DNA of 64,000 nt from Albitalea sp966211955 (GCA_966211955.1 CBIHOF010000011.1:112519-176518), one strand, 5' to 3'. Shown: positions 16,323 through 25,397, counted from the stretch's first letter. Program-made: numbers and translations. Notes: generated by a model not told the origin, from the sequence alone.

Positions 16323-16816
16323 TTGAGGTCGGCCGTCATGGCGCGCGCCACCTCGGTCTGGCGTGCGCGGTAGGCCTCGAGCTGCGCACGCAAGGCCGGG
16401 TTCTCGTTGGCGAGCATGGCGACGGCGAACAAGGCCGCGTTGCCGGCACCCGCCGTGCCGATGGCGAAGGTGGCGACGGGAATGCCCTTGGGCATCTGCA
16501 CGATGGAATGCAGCGAATCGACGCCTTGCAGGTGACGGCTCGCGACCGGCACGCCCAGCACCGGCACGGTGGTCTTGGCGGCCAGCATGCCCGGCAGGTG
16601 GGCCGCGCCGCCGGCGCCGGCGATGATCGCCTTCAGCCCGCGCGACGCGGCGCTTTCAGCGTAGGCGAACATGTCGTCCGGCATGCGGTGGGCCGACACG
16701 ACACGGGCTTCGAAAGGGACATTGAACTCGGCGAGAATCTCGGTCGCGGTGCGCAGGGTCTCCCAGTCGCTGCTGGAACCCATCACGACACCCACGACGA
16801 CAGGGGCGCTGCTCAA
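16319..16816 (-). CDS. purE: N5-CAIR mutase PurE, class I
   Basis: A 165-residue mutase that converts N5-CAIR to CAIR in purine synthesis. Diagnostic motifs are VVMGSSSDWETL near the N-terminus, SAHRMPDDMFAYA, and IAGAGGAAHLPGMLAAKTTVPVLGVP. It is the first gene of the purE-purK-tsaC unit and is divergent from the thioredoxin-TPR gene, with about 80 bases between starts for both promoters. Confidence 0.96.
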   Translation of the reverse strand: MSSAPVVVGVVMGSSSDWETLRTATEILAEFNVPFEARVVSAHRMPDDMFAYAESAASRGLKAIIAGAGGAAHLPGMLAAKTTVPVLGVPVASRHLQGVDSLHSIVQMPKGIPVATFAIGTAGAGNAALFAVAMLANENPALRAQLEAYRARQTEVARAMTADLK

Positions 16817-16898
16817 GGGGCCGCTCCAGGTGCTGATGAACCTTGAATTGTAGGCGGCGCGACATCACCTTCGGCCCCACCCGACTCCCACGAGAACC

Positions 16899-17846
16899 AT
16901 GACCGACATCTCGCTGCAGAACTTCGAAACCGAGCTCATCAATTCGTCCATGCAGCAGCCCGTGCTGCTGGACATCTGGGCGCCGTGGTGCGGCCCTTGC
17001 AAGGCGCTCGGGCCGGTGCTGGAGAAGCTGGAAGTCGCCTACGCCGGCCGCTTCAAGCTCGCCAAGCTCAACTCCGACGACCAGCAGGAGATCGCGGGCC
17101 AGCTGTCGCAGATGTTCGGCGTGCGCAGCATTCCCTTCTGCGTGCTCTTCAAGGGTGGACAGCCGGTGGACGGCTTCGTGGGTGCACTGCCTGAAGCCGA
17201 GGTGCGCAAGTTCCTCGACAAGCACGTGCCGAGCGCGGAGGAAACCGCGGCCGAGGAAGAGCTGCAGGAAGCCTCCGAGCTGCTCGCCGAGGGCGACACC
17301 GACAGCGCACTTGAGCGGCTGCAGGAAGCGGTGGCCATCAACCCGGGCAACGATGCGGCTCGCTACGACTATCTGCGCGCCCTGCTCATGGCCGGACGAG
17401 TGGATGACGCGATCCGCGCCTACGAGCCGGTGGCCGGCAAGGTGATTCCCGACCCACGGCTCACCGCCTGCGGCCTGTGGATCGACGCCTGCAAGACCGC
17501 TCGCCAGGCCCGCTCGCCCGAGGCGCTGGAGCAGGCCATCGCAGCCAACAAGCGCGACTTCGACGCACGCTATGAACTTGCGCAGACCCACTTCGCAGCC
17601 CAGCGCTTCACGCAAGCGCTGGACGAGCTGCTCGAAATCATCATGCGCGACAAGGCCTGGAACGGCGAGCTACCGCGCAAGAGCTACGTCGCCGTCCTCG
17701 AGCTGATGACCAAGCCGGCGCCCGCGAAGAAGGCCGAGGCCGCGGCGCCGCAGGGCACGCTGGAGGTGGCGAGCAAGATGGTTGCGGCGCCTGCGGACCC
17801 GGTGGTCGACCAGTACCGGCGCAAGCTCAGCATGGCGCTGTTCTGA
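16899..17846 (+). CDS. Thioredoxin-TPR protein, CnoX/YbbN type
   Basis: A 315-residue cytoplasmic protein with an N-terminal thioredoxin domain (about 1-110) and a C-terminal tetratricopeptide region (about 115-270). The fusion matches the CnoX/YbbN family, co-chaperones that protect oxidised proteins and hand them to GroEL/DnaK. The redox motif is a full WCGPC (about residues 30-34), unlike the E. coli protein, so disulfide exchange is plausible. The cis-Pro follows in RSIPFCVLF. It lies on the opposite strand between the purC unit and the purE unit. A stem with TTTT follows at its end. Confidence 0.88.
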   Translation: MTDISLQNFETELINSSMQQPVLLDIWAPWCGPCKALGPVLEKLEVAYAGRFKLAKLNSDDQQEIAGQLSQMFGVRSIPFCVLFKGGQPVDGFVGALPEAEVRKFLDKHVPSAEETAAEEELQEASELLAEGDTDSALERLQEAVAINPGNDAARYDYLRALLMAGRVDDAIRAYEPVAGKVIPDPRLTACGLWIDACKTARQARSPEALEQAIAANKRDFDARYELAQTHFAAQRFTQALDELLEIIMRDKAWNGELPRKSYVAVLELMTKPAPAKKAEAAAPQGTLEVASKMVAAPADPVVDQYRRKLSMALF

Positions 17847-17921
17847 GCGGGGGCTGACTCAGGGCCGGTGCCCGCCGGCTCCGGACTTGCTCCATGAAGT
17901 ACCTGACCCGCCGACTCATCA

Positions 17922-17945
17922 CCGGCCGACCGTTCGACCGGTTTT
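17922..17945 (+). terminator. Hairpin terminator after the thioredoxin-TPR gene
   Basis: CCGGCCGA-CCGT-TCGACCGG (one mispair) followed by TTTT. It touches the stop codon of the convergent TPR gene. Confidence 0.55.
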
Positions 17946-19053
17946 AAGCAAGCTGCGACGCGTCCAGCAGTTGCAGCACCTTCGCCTGATACGCACGGTG
18001 CTGCCCCCAGCACTCCTTCGCCTGCTCGGCATGGCGCACGGAGCGCGCCTGGTCATCCAGCAACTCGAAGAGCATGCCCAGACGGCCGTGGGCCGTGGCC
18101 TGGTCGTCGATGTGCATCGCGGGGTCGATCGACACGGCCGCAGCCTCGCCGTCGCGCCTCGCGCCGGCCCGGTCGCCGAGGTGCCAGCGGCACCACGCCA
18201 TGTCGGCGAGGTAGTTGCTGGTCAGCCGAGCAAGGCCCTGCTTCTGCGCATCGGCCAGGTGCTTTTCGTACAGCGCGAGCGCGTCGCCGTAGTGGCCCTG
18301 CACCGAGGCGATGCTCGCGCGCTGCATCGGCAGCAGCGCATCGAGCGCGACCGTGCCGACCCAGTCGTCGAAGTTGCCCGCGCATTCGGCGCCGGCCAGC
18401 GCGTGACGCGCCTGGTCTTCCACGTCTCCGCCGAACACCGCTGCCTGCATCGCATGGTGCACGCGGTGGGCGCTGATGTTGTAGTTGAGCGCGCTTTGCG
18501 TGGTCTCGTCGCCATCGGCCACCGCATGCTCGCGAGCCCTCGCGTACCACGGCTGCGCGCGGTCGATGCGCTCGGCGAAGTGGTAACCCAGCGCCACCAC
18601 CATGCAGGCCCGCGCCCGCGCGGAGTGGTGGTCCGCAGCCGCCAGCCTCAGGGCCAGCGACACGTTGCGCACGAAGCCTTCCGCATCGTTGTGGGTGTAG
18701 TCCATGTGCGCGAGCCAAGCCGAGCTGAGCGCATGCAGCGGCGTGAGCCCGGCCGCGGCGCTCAGCGCCTGGGCGCGCTTCATCTTGTCGCGTGCGCTGC
18801 TGCTCAGGCTGCTGAAGTGCAGCAGCCAGCCTTCGGCGATGCACAACCACGCGCTCACCGCCGGGTTGGGCTGCGCATCGAACTGCGCATGCAGCGAGTC
18901 GAGCTCGGCTTGCGCCTCGACGAAGTGGCCATGCCGCGCGAGAAAGCCGGCACGCTCGGCACGCAGGCAGGCCGCCTCGACCGGCTGGCGCGTGCGGGCC
19001 AAGGCCGCATCCAACCGCGCCAGCAGCCGGGATTGGGGAGCCCGCGGGGTCAT
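17944..19053 (-). CDS. TPR-rich hypothetical protein
   Basis: A 369-residue, all-helical protein rich in Ala, His and Leu, with repeats of tetratricopeptide spacing throughout (for example ALALYEKHLADAQKQGLARL and TAHGRLGMLFELLDDQARSV). No signal peptide, membrane segment or catalytic motif is seen, so it is likely a cytoplasmic scaffold of unknown partner. Its start overlaps the purC stop by four bases, so it is translated with purC, yet no link to purine synthesis is evident. Helical TPR proteins with an AraC/LuxR output domain were considered, but no DNA-binding segment is present. Confidence 0.75.
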   Translation of the reverse strand: MTPRAPQSRLLARLDAALARTRQPVEAACLRAERAGFLARHGHFVEAQAELDSLHAQFDAQPNPAVSAWLCIAEGWLLHFSSLSSSARDKMKRAQALSAAAGLTPLHALSSAWLAHMDYTHNDAEGFVRNVSLALRLAAADHHSARARACMVVALGYHFAERIDRAQPWYARAREHAVADGDETTQSALNYNISAHRVHHAMQAAVFGGDVEDQARHALAGAECAGNFDDWVGTVALDALLPMQRASIASVQGHYGDALALYEKHLADAQKQGLARLTSNYLADMAWCRWHLGDRAGARRDGEAAAVSIDPAMHIDDQATAHGRLGMLFELLDDQARSVRHAEQAKECWGQHRAYQAKVLQLLDASQLA

Positions 19054-19958
19054 GCCGTCAGGCGCTGCAGCGCTTCGCGGTACTTGGCTGCCGTCTTCTC
19101 GATCACATCGGCGGGCAGCGCAGGCGCCGGTGCCTTCTTGCCCCAGGGCTTGCCGTCGACGCTCGCCTGCTCGAGCCAGTCGCGCACGAACTGCTTGTCG
19201 TAGCTCGGCGGGTTGCGGCCTTCGCGGAAGGCGGCCTCGTAGCCCTCGATGGGCCAGAAGCGCGAGGAATCGGGCGTGAGCACCTCGTCCATCAGCACGA
19301 GTTCGCCGTGCTCGTCCAGGCCGAATTCGAACTTGGTGTCCGCGATGATGATGCCCTTGCGCAGCGCGATCTCGGCGGCGGTGGTGTACAGGCGGATGGC
19401 GGTGTCGCGCACCTTGGCGGCAAGCTCGGCGCCGACGATCTCGCTCATGCGTTCGAAGCTGATGTTCTCGTCGTGGTCACCCATCTCGGCCTTGGTGGCC
19501 GGCGTGAAGATGGGCTCGGGCAGCTTGCTCGCGTTCTTCAGGCCCGCGGACAGCCTGACGCCGCACACCGACTGGCTCTGCTGGTATTCGCTCCAGCCGC
19601 TGCCGGCGAGGTAGCCGCGCACGACGGCTTCGATCGGCAGGCCCTTCAGCCGCTTGACGAGCATGGAGCGCCCGCGAACCTGCGCACGTTCCTCTGCCTT
19701 GACGACGCTTTCCGGGTCGTCGCCGGTCAAGTGATTGGGGATGATGCCTTCCAGGTGCGCGAACCAGAACAGCGCCATCTGCGTGAGCAGCTCGCCCTTG
19801 CCGGGAATCGGCTCGCCCATCACCACGTCGAACGCGCTCAGCCGGTCGCTGGCGATCATGAGGATGCGGTCGTCGCCGACGGCATAGTTGTCGCGCACCT
19901 TGCCACGTGCGAGCAAAGGCAAGGAGGCGATGGACGAGGTGAGCAGAGCGTTTGACAT
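19050..19958 (-). CDS. purC: SAICAR synthase PurC
   Basis: A 302-residue phosphoribosylaminoimidazole-succinocarboxamide synthase, which joins aspartate to CAIR using ATP. Motifs: LARGKVRDNYAVGDDRILMIASDRLSA is split here as LLARGKVRDNYAV and ASDRLSAFDVV; later VVRGYLAGSGWSEYQ, ENISF and the metal-site region LMDEVLTPDSSRFW. The length matches the longer proteobacterial/yeast-like form. It follows fba on the same strand after a terminator and is coupled to the downstream TPR gene. Confidence 0.96.
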   Translation of the reverse strand: MSNALLTSSIASLPLLARGKVRDNYAVGDDRILMIASDRLSAFDVVMGEPIPGKGELLTQMALFWFAHLEGIIPNHLTGDDPESVVKAEERAQVRGRSMLVKRLKGLPIEAVVRGYLAGSGWSEYQQSQSVCGVRLSAGLKNASKLPEPIFTPATKAEMGDHDENISFERMSEIVGAELAAKVRDTAIRLYTTAAEIALRKGIIIADTKFEFGLDEHGELVLMDEVLTPDSSRFWPIEGYEAAFREGRNPPSYDKQFVRDWLEQASVDGKPWGKKAPAPALPADVIEKTAAKYREALQRLTA

Positions 19959-20118
19959 GGAAGTTTCTGGGCGCCTGTACGGGCAGTGATGCGGGCGGTG
20001 CTGCGAGCAAACCGGCGATCAGTGATTGTAGTGAGGCACCCTCACCTACACCCCTTCGACGTTTGTAGTCAAACCCTCCAAATGGGTGGTGTAGATGCGC
20101 ACGGACAAGCATCGGCAG

Positions 20119-20141
20119 AAAAAAAGCGCCCCGGAGGGCGC
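20119..20141 (-). terminator. Rho-independent terminator after fba
   Basis: On the minus strand GCGCCC-TCCG-GGGCGC is followed directly by TTTTTTT, a textbook terminator 20-odd bases past the fba stop. purC must therefore have its own promoter in the 160 bases that follow. Confidence 0.85.
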
Positions 20142-20163
20142 CTTTGGCGTCAGCGGCGTTCGC

Positions 20164-21231
20164 TCAGGCGGTGACTTGCTGCGCGAGCTCACCTTTGCCG
20201 TAGCGTGCGGCATAGACCGCGAGCGTCTCCACCTTGATCTTGGCTGCCTGGCCCTCGCAGTTGAACTCCACGTATCGCTGCTTGCAGATCTTCTTGGCCG
20301 CCTCGCGCGCCGGCTTGAGGTATTCGCGCGGGTCGAACTTCTCCGGATTTTCGGCAAAGAACTTGCGGATCGCCGCCGTCATCGCAAGACGGATGTCGGT
20401 GTCGATGTTGATCTTGCGCACGCCGTGCTTGATGGCTTCCTGGATCTCGCTCACCGGCACGCCGTAGGTTTCCTTCATGTTGCCGCCGTACTTGCGGATC
20501 TCTTCGAGCAGGTCCTGCGGCACGCTGGAGGAGCCGTGCATCACGAGGTGCGTGTTCGGGATGCGTTGGTGGATTTCCTTGATGCGGCCGATGGCGAGGA
20601 TGTCACCAGTCGGCTTGCGGCTGAACTTGTAGGCGCCGTGGCTCGTGCCGATGGCGATCGCGAGTGCGTCGAGCTGCGTGCGCTTGACGAAGTCTGCCGC
20701 CTGCTCGGGATCGGTGAGCAGCTGGTCCATCGTCATGGTGGCCTCGGTGCCGTGGCCGTCTTCCTTGTCACCCTTCATGGTTTCGAGCGAGCCGAGGCAG
20801 CCGAGTTCGCCTTCGACCGTGACGCCGAGCGCATGGGCCATGTCCACCACGCGGCGGGTCACGTCCACGTTGTAGTCGTAGCTCGCGATGGTCTTGCCGT
20901 CGGCCTGCAGCGAGCCGTCCATCATCACCGAGGTGAAGCCGAGGTCGATCGCGCCCTTGCACACGTCCGGGTTCTGGCCGTGGTCCTGGTGCATCACGAG
21001 CGGCACCTTCGGATAGGACTCGACGGCGGCCTGGATGAGGTGCTTGATGAAGGCCTCGCCCGCGTACTTGCGGGCGCCCGCGCTCGCTTGCAGGATGACC
21101 GGTGCACCGACCTCGTCGGCCGCGCTCATCACGGCTTGCACTTGCTCGAGGTTGTTGACGTTGAAGGCCGGAATGCCGTAGCCGTTTTCGGCGGCGTGGT
21201 CCAGAAGCTGGCGCATGGAAACGAGTGGCAT
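20164..21231 (-). CDS. fba: Class II fructose-bisphosphate aldolase (Calvin-cycle subtype)
   Basis: A 355-residue zinc aldolase cleaving or forming fructose-1,6-bisphosphate in glycolysis and gluconeogenesis. It begins MPLVSMRQLLDHAAENGYGIPAFNV (cut here at NGYGIPAFNV); zinc and active-site motifs are VMHQDHG, DGSLQADGKT, VEGELGCLG, GTSHGAYKF, VMHGSSSVP and KINIDTD. Length and motifs match the subtype first described from Calvin-cycle operons of proteobacteria, which is also the ordinary glycolytic enzyme in Burkholderiales, so it does not by itself imply CO2 fixation. Monocistronic by its terminator. Confidence 0.96.
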   Translation of the reverse strand: MPLVSMRQLLDHAAENGYGIPAFNVNNLEQVQAVMSAADEVGAPVILQASAGARKYAGEAFIKHLIQAAVESYPKVPLVMHQDHGQNPDVCKGAIDLGFTSVMMDGSLQADGKTIASYDYNVDVTRRVVDMAHALGVTVEGELGCLGSLETMKGDKEDGHGTEATMTMDQLLTDPEQAADFVKRTQLDALAIAIGTSHGAYKFSRKPTGDILAIGRIKEIHQRIPNTHLVMHGSSSVPQDLLEEIRKYGGNMKETYGVPVSEIQEAIKHGVRKINIDTDIRLAMTAAIRKFFAENPEKFDPREYLKPAREAAKKICKQRYVEFNCEGQAAKIKVETLAVYAARYGKGELAQQVTA

Positions 21232-21540
21232 GGTGATGGTTCCAGGGAAGTTGAGGAATACCTTCAGGTCGCAGTCCGGAGGGCCGATCTATTCGAGCAA
21301 TCGGCTGTAACCGCGCCGTAACTCCACTAGTTTACCGGGGCGCACTCGGGCCACCGGACATGAAGCACGCCCAAGCAGGGGGGTTTTGCACCCTGCCCGC
21401 CGATTCGTCAAGGGGTTCACGGGTTAGTGCGCATGGGACGGTGACAGATGGAAATGCGCCGGAAACCGGCCGCTTTTCAAACTCAAGCCGGCGCCCCGTC
21501 GATCCGACACTGGTCCCCTGAGTGGAAGGGGACCCAAGCC
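21232..21540. other. 309-base divergent intergenic region
   Basis: Between fba and the HTH-ATPase gene. It must hold both promoters. A GCAGGG...CCCTGC stem with internal TTTT is seen near 21375-21397; no gene-like frame or clear operator was found. Confidence 0.5.
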
Positions 21541-22563
21541 ATGGCTCGCATCGACATCAACACGCTCACGCTCTGGATCACGCCAGCGGCGATCGAGCAT
21601 CCGAACGACCTGGCCGACCACGTCGCGCAACGCATCGGCGTGACGCGCCGCACGGCCAACAAGGCGCTGCAGCGCCTTGTCGAACTGCAATGGCTGACGC
21701 GCGAAGGCTCGAAGAACCGGCCGCGCTTCAAACCCGGCCTGCTGCACCAGGTTGCGCAGCGCTACACCCTCGAGGGCCTGGAGGAAGACATCCCCTGGTC
21801 GCGCGACTTCGCACCCTTCTTCAACCTGCCGCGCGAAGTGAACCGCATGACACAGCACGCCTTCTGCGAGCTGCTCAACAACGCCATCGACCACAGCGAG
21901 GGCACGAGCGTCACGGTGTCGCTGCGGCAGACGCAAAGCCACGTGCAGTTGCTGGTGTCCGACGACGGCCGCGGCGTGTTCGACAAGATCCACGAGACGT
22001 TCTCGCTGGACGACCCGACGCTGGCCATGCTCGAGCTCAGCAAGGGCAAGCTGACGAGCCAGCCGCAACGGCACACCGGCCGCGGCCTGTTCTTCACGTC
22101 CAAGCTCGCGGACATCTTCGACCTGCACGCCAACGAGCGCGCCTTCCAGCGGCGTGAATGGGACGGCGGCGGCTGGATGCCGGGCCGCGCCCTGCTACGC
22201 CAGGGCACCTCCGTCTACGCCGCGATCGCGCTGGACACCACCCGCACGCTGGAGGGTGTGCTGCGCGCCTACAGCGCCGATGGCCGGGGCATGGCCTTCG
22301 AGCGGACCACCGTGCCGCTGCGGCTGATCACCTCGACGTCGTCGGGACTCGAGTCACGTGCGCAGGCCCGGCGCGTCACGGCACGGCTCAATCAGTTCCG
22401 ACGGGCCGAGGTCGATTTCGCCGGCGTTACCAACATCGGCCATGGCTTCGCGGACGAGCTGTTCCGCGTGTTCGCGATCCAGCAGCCAGCATTCGAACTG
22501 GTGCCCGTGAACATGTCGCCGGAAGTAGCCACCATGATCGACAGCATCCGCTGCACCACATAA
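21541..22563 (+). CDS. HTH - GHKL ATPase - STAS-like (DUF4325) regulator
   Basis: A 340-residue soluble protein joining three parts: an N-terminal winged-helix-like segment (about 10-70, RIGVTRRTANKALQRL with WLTREGSKNRPRF), a GHKL/HATPase domain (about 80-235) with the N-box ELLNNAIDHSEG, DDGRG and RHTGRGLFF, and a C-terminal DUF4325 STAS-like domain (about 255-325, FAGVTNIGHGFADELFR). No phosphoacceptor His domain or receiver is present, so it is not a standard sensor kinase. The ATPase part resembles anti-sigma-type kinases, and the STAS-like part resembles their antagonists. The ATG at 21541 has a GGAAGGGG region before it; an upstream ATG at 21448 would add 31 residues of no clear relation. 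Monocistronic, converging on ilvA. Confidence 0.8.
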   Translation: MARIDINTLTLWITPAAIEHPNDLADHVAQRIGVTRRTANKALQRLVELQWLTREGSKNRPRFKPGLLHQVAQRYTLEGLEEDIPWSRDFAPFFNLPREVNRMTQHAFCELLNNAIDHSEGTSVTVSLRQTQSHVQLLVSDDGRGVFDKIHETFSLDDPTLAMLELSKGKLTSQPQRHTGRGLFFTSKLADIFDLHANERAFQRREWDGGGWMPGRALLRQGTSVYAAIALDTTRTLEGVLRAYSADGRGMAFERTTVPLRLITSTSSGLESRAQARRVTARLNQFRRAEVDFAGVTNIGHGFADELFRVFAIQQPAFELVPVNMSPEVATMIDSIRCTT

Positions 22564-22577
22564 CCCGATCGAACCCA

Positions 22578-22661
22578 ATCAAGCAACGCCCGCGGATCCG
22601 GCTCCGCCGGTCCGCCAGGCGGCGCCCCTTGGGGGCAGAAGCGCCAGTGACTGGGGGCCCC
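22578..22661. repeat. 84-bp hairpin-rich repeat, copy B
   Basis: Second copy of the element at 3481-3564, same orientation. It fills the gap between the convergent HTH-ATPase gene and ilvA, again with CCGGCTCCGCCGG and GGCGCCCCTTGGGGGC hairpins. Confidence 0.7.
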
Positions 22662-22663
22662 GT

Positions 22664-23869
22664 CTACCCCACGCGTTCGGCGTGGTAGCCCTGCGCGTTC
22701 ATCTTGGCCAGGATTTCCTCGATGTGGGCGACGCCGCGGGTCTGCACCACCACCTCGATCTGAGCCCGTTCCACGGACAGCGAGGTGAACGCGCGCTGGT
22801 GTTGCACCTCATCGATGTTGGCGCCCAGCTTGCCAAGCCAGGCGGCAAGGTCCGCCAGGGCACCCGGCACATCGCGCACGTCGAATCGCAGGCGAGCAAG
22901 ACGCCCCGACTTCACCATGCCGCGCTGGATGATCTCGGCCAGCACCAGCGGCTCGATGTTGCCGCCCGACAGCACGAGCCCGACCTTCTTGCCGGCGAAG
23001 CGCGCCCGATGCTTCATCAACGCCGCGAGGCCGACGGCGCCTGCGCCCTCGACCACCGTCTTCTCGATCTCCAGCAGCATGAGGATGGCCTGCTCGATGT
23101 CGTCCTCGCCCACCAGCAGCACGTCGGACACGCGCTCGCGGATGATTGGCACCGTCAACGCACCCGGCATCTTCACGGCGATGCCGTCAGCGATCGTCGC
23201 CTGCGCGCTCTCGTTGTGAGCCTGGTGCATCTCGTTCCAAACGGCCGGAAAACGTTCGGTCTGCACGCCGATGACTTCGATGTTCGGCTTGATCTCGCGC
23301 GCGGCAGTCGCGATGCCGCTGATCAACCCGCCGCCGCCGATGGCCACGACCAGCGTATCGATCGATGGCTGCTCGGCCAACATTTCCATTGCGATCGTTC
23401 CCTGCCCTGCCGCCACGGCAAGGTCGTCGTAGGGATGCACGACCGTCAAGCCGCGTTCAGCCGCCAGCGCCAATCCATGTGAACGCGCATCGTCGAAGGT
23501 GTCACCCTCGAGCACCACATCCGCGCCGAAGCGGCGCGTGTTCTCCACCTTCACCGCCGGCGCGAAGCGCGGCATCACGATGGTGGCCGGGACACCGAGG
23601 CGCTGCGCGTGGTACGCCACGCCCTGCGCATGGTTGCCGGCGGACACTGCCAGCACCCCGCGCGCACGCTCGTCGTCCGTGAGCTGCAGCAGCTTGTTCA
23701 GCGCGCCGCGCTCCTTGAAGGACGCGGTGAACTGCAGGTTCTCGAACTTGAGGAAGACCTCGCAGCCGGTGATGGCCGACAGCGTGCGGGACGGCATGCA
23801 CGGCGTGTCGAGCACCTGGCCCTGCAAGCGTTGAGCGGCAGTGTGGATGTCGGCGGCAGTGAGGCTCAT
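22664..23869 (-). CDS. ilvA: Threonine ammonia-lyase (threonine dehydratase) with ACT domain
   Basis: A 401-residue PLP enzyme that deaminates threonine to 2-oxobutyrate, the entry to isoleucine synthesis. The PLP lysine lies in FTASFKERGALNKL, followed by SAGNHAQGVAYHA, the phosphate-binding AIGGGGLISG and SGGNIEPL. One ACT domain occupies about 325-400 (LRFDVRDVPGALADLAAWLG). The single-ACT, 400-residue layout is that of the shorter threonine dehydratases, so regulation may differ from the two-ACT E. coli IlvA. It lies about 97 bases after pyk on the same strand. Confidence 0.93.
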   Translation of the reverse strand: MSLTAADIHTAAQRLQGQVLDTPCMPSRTLSAITGCEVFLKFENLQFTASFKERGALNKLLQLTDDERARGVLAVSAGNHAQGVAYHAQRLGVPATIVMPRFAPAVKVENTRRFGADVVLEGDTFDDARSHGLALAAERGLTVVHPYDDLAVAAGQGTIAMEMLAEQPSIDTLVVAIGGGGLISGIATAAREIKPNIEVIGVQTERFPAVWNEMHQAHNESAQATIADGIAVKMPGALTVPIIRERVSDVLLVGEDDIEQAILMLLEIEKTVVEGAGAVGLAALMKHRARFAGKKVGLVLSGGNIEPLVLAEIIQRGMVKSGRLARLRFDVRDVPGALADLAAWLGKLGANIDEVQHQRAFTSLSVERAQIEVVVQTRGVAHIEEILAKMNAQGYHAERVG

Positions 23870-23966
23870 GGGCGGCTATTGTGAATCGGTTGCCGCCGAT
23901 GAACCTCAGCTTTGCCCGGCGCCACTCCGCAGGAAATGCAGATGAAGGCCGCCTGGCCCACGCAGA

Positions 23967-25397
23967 TCAGCCGACCCGGCAAACCTTCAGCATGTTGGTG
24001 CCGCCTGGGTAGCCCATGGGCTCGCCGCAGGTGATGGCGTAGGTGTCGCCCGGCTTGAGCACGCCGCGCTCGATCAGCAGCGTCTCGGCGCGGCGCAAGG
24101 CCTCGTCACGGTCAGAGTACGTGGGCATGAGCAGGGGGCTGACGTTGCGGTACAGCGCCATCTTGCGCTGGCTGATCGGCTGCGCCGTCAGGCCGTAGAT
24201 GGGCACCTTGATCTTGTGCCGGCTCATCCACAGCGCCGTCGAGCCAGACTCGGTGAGCGCGAGGATGGCCTTGCAGCCCAGGTGGTGCGCGGTGAACAGC
24301 GCGCCCATGGCGATCGACTGGTCGATGCGGCCGAAGCGCTTGTTGGTGAAGTCGGAATCGAGCGAGACGTCTTCGGCGCGCTCGGCTTCGAGGGCAATGG
24401 CGGCCATCTGCTCGATGGTTTCCACCGGGTACTTGCCGGCCGCGGTCTCGGCGCTGAGCATGACCGCATCGGTGCCGTCGAGCACCGCGTTGGCCACGTC
24501 GCTCACCTCGGCGCGCGTGGGCACCGGGTTGACGATCATCGACTCCATCATCTGCGTCGCGGTGATGACGACCTTGTCCATCTCCCGCGCCATCTTGATC
24601 ATTCGCTTCTGCAGGGCCGGCACAGCCGCGTTGCCCACCTCCACCGCGAGGTCGCCGCGCGCGACCATGATGCCGTCGCTCGCGCGAAGAATCGCTTCGA
24701 GCACGGGAATCGCTTCGCTGCGCTCGATCTTGGCGATCATCCCCGGCTTGTGGCGCCAGGGCTCGCCCGCCACGTTGGCGAGTTGCCGCGCCATTTCCAT
24801 GTCGGTCGAGTTCTTGGGAAAGCTCACCGCCAGGTATTCGCACTGGAAGGACATTGCGGTCTTGATGTCCTCCATGTCCTTGGAGGTGAGTGCCGGCGCC
24901 GTGAGGCCGCCGCCGGCCTTGTTGATGCCCTTGTTGTTCGACAGTTCGCCGCCGATCACGACCACCGTGTGCACCTCGTCGCCGCGCACCGCTTCGACCG
25001 TCAGGCGCAGCAGGCCGTCGTTGAGCAGCAGCGTATCGCCGGGCTTCACATCGCGCGGGAGCTCCTTGTAGTCGAGGCCGACGCGGTCGTTGGTGCCGAG
25101 CGACGTGCTGGCAGCGTCGAGCACGAACTTCTGGCCCGCCTCCAGCATGATCTTGCCGTTCTCGAACTTGCCGACCCGGATCTTGGGGCCCTGCAGGTCG
25201 GCCATGATGGCCACTTCCTTGCCGGCCTGGCGCGCCACGTCGCGCACGAGGTTGGCGCGGTCGATGTGGTCTTGCGCCTTGCCGTGCGAGAAGTTCAATC
25301 GCACGCAATCCACGCCCGCAAGGATCATCTGCATCAGGACCTCGGGTGAGCTGGAAGCGGGGCCGAGGGTGGCAACGATCTTGGTGGCGCGGGCCAT
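23967..25397 (-). CDS. pyk: Pyruvate kinase
   Basis: A 476-residue pyruvate kinase, making pyruvate and ATP from phosphoenolpyruvate. It begins MARATKIVATLGPASSS; motifs include VRLNFSHGKAQDH, ADLQGPKIRVG, IAKIERSEAI (catalytic Lys), MVARGDLAVEVG and TATQMMESMI. The C-terminal domain ends in TYAITCGEPMGYPGGTN. Length is usual for the bacterial enzyme. It follows pgk on the same strand after a hairpin, together forming a lower-glycolysis cluster. Confidence 0.96.
   Translation of the reverse strand: MARATKIVATLGPASSSPEVLMQMILAGVDCVRLNFSHGKAQDHIDRANLVRDVARQAGKEVAIMADLQGPKIRVGKFENGKIMLEAGQKFVLDAASTSLGTNDRVGLDYKELPRDVKPGDTLLLNDGLLRLTVEAVRGDEVHTVVVIGGELSNNKGINKAGGGLTAPALTSKDMEDIKTAMSFQCEYLAVSFPKNSTDMEMARQLANVAGEPWRHKPGMIAKIERSEAIPVLEAILRASDGIMVARGDLAVEVGNAAVPALQKRMIKMAREMDKVVITATQMMESMIVNPVPTRAEVSDVANAVLDGTDAVMLSAETAAGKYPVETIEQMAAIALEAERAEDVSLDSDFTNKRFGRIDQSIAMGALFTAHHLGCKAILALTESGSTALWMSRHKIKVPIYGLTAQPISQRKMALYRNVSPLLMPTYSDRDEALRRAETLLIERGVLKPGDTYAITCGEPMGYPGGTNMLKVCRVG

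Noticed and set aside
20164..21231. Evidence for autotrophy from the Calvin-type aldolase
   Set aside because: This subtype is the ordinary glycolytic aldolase in the group and no other Calvin-cycle gene is in the window.
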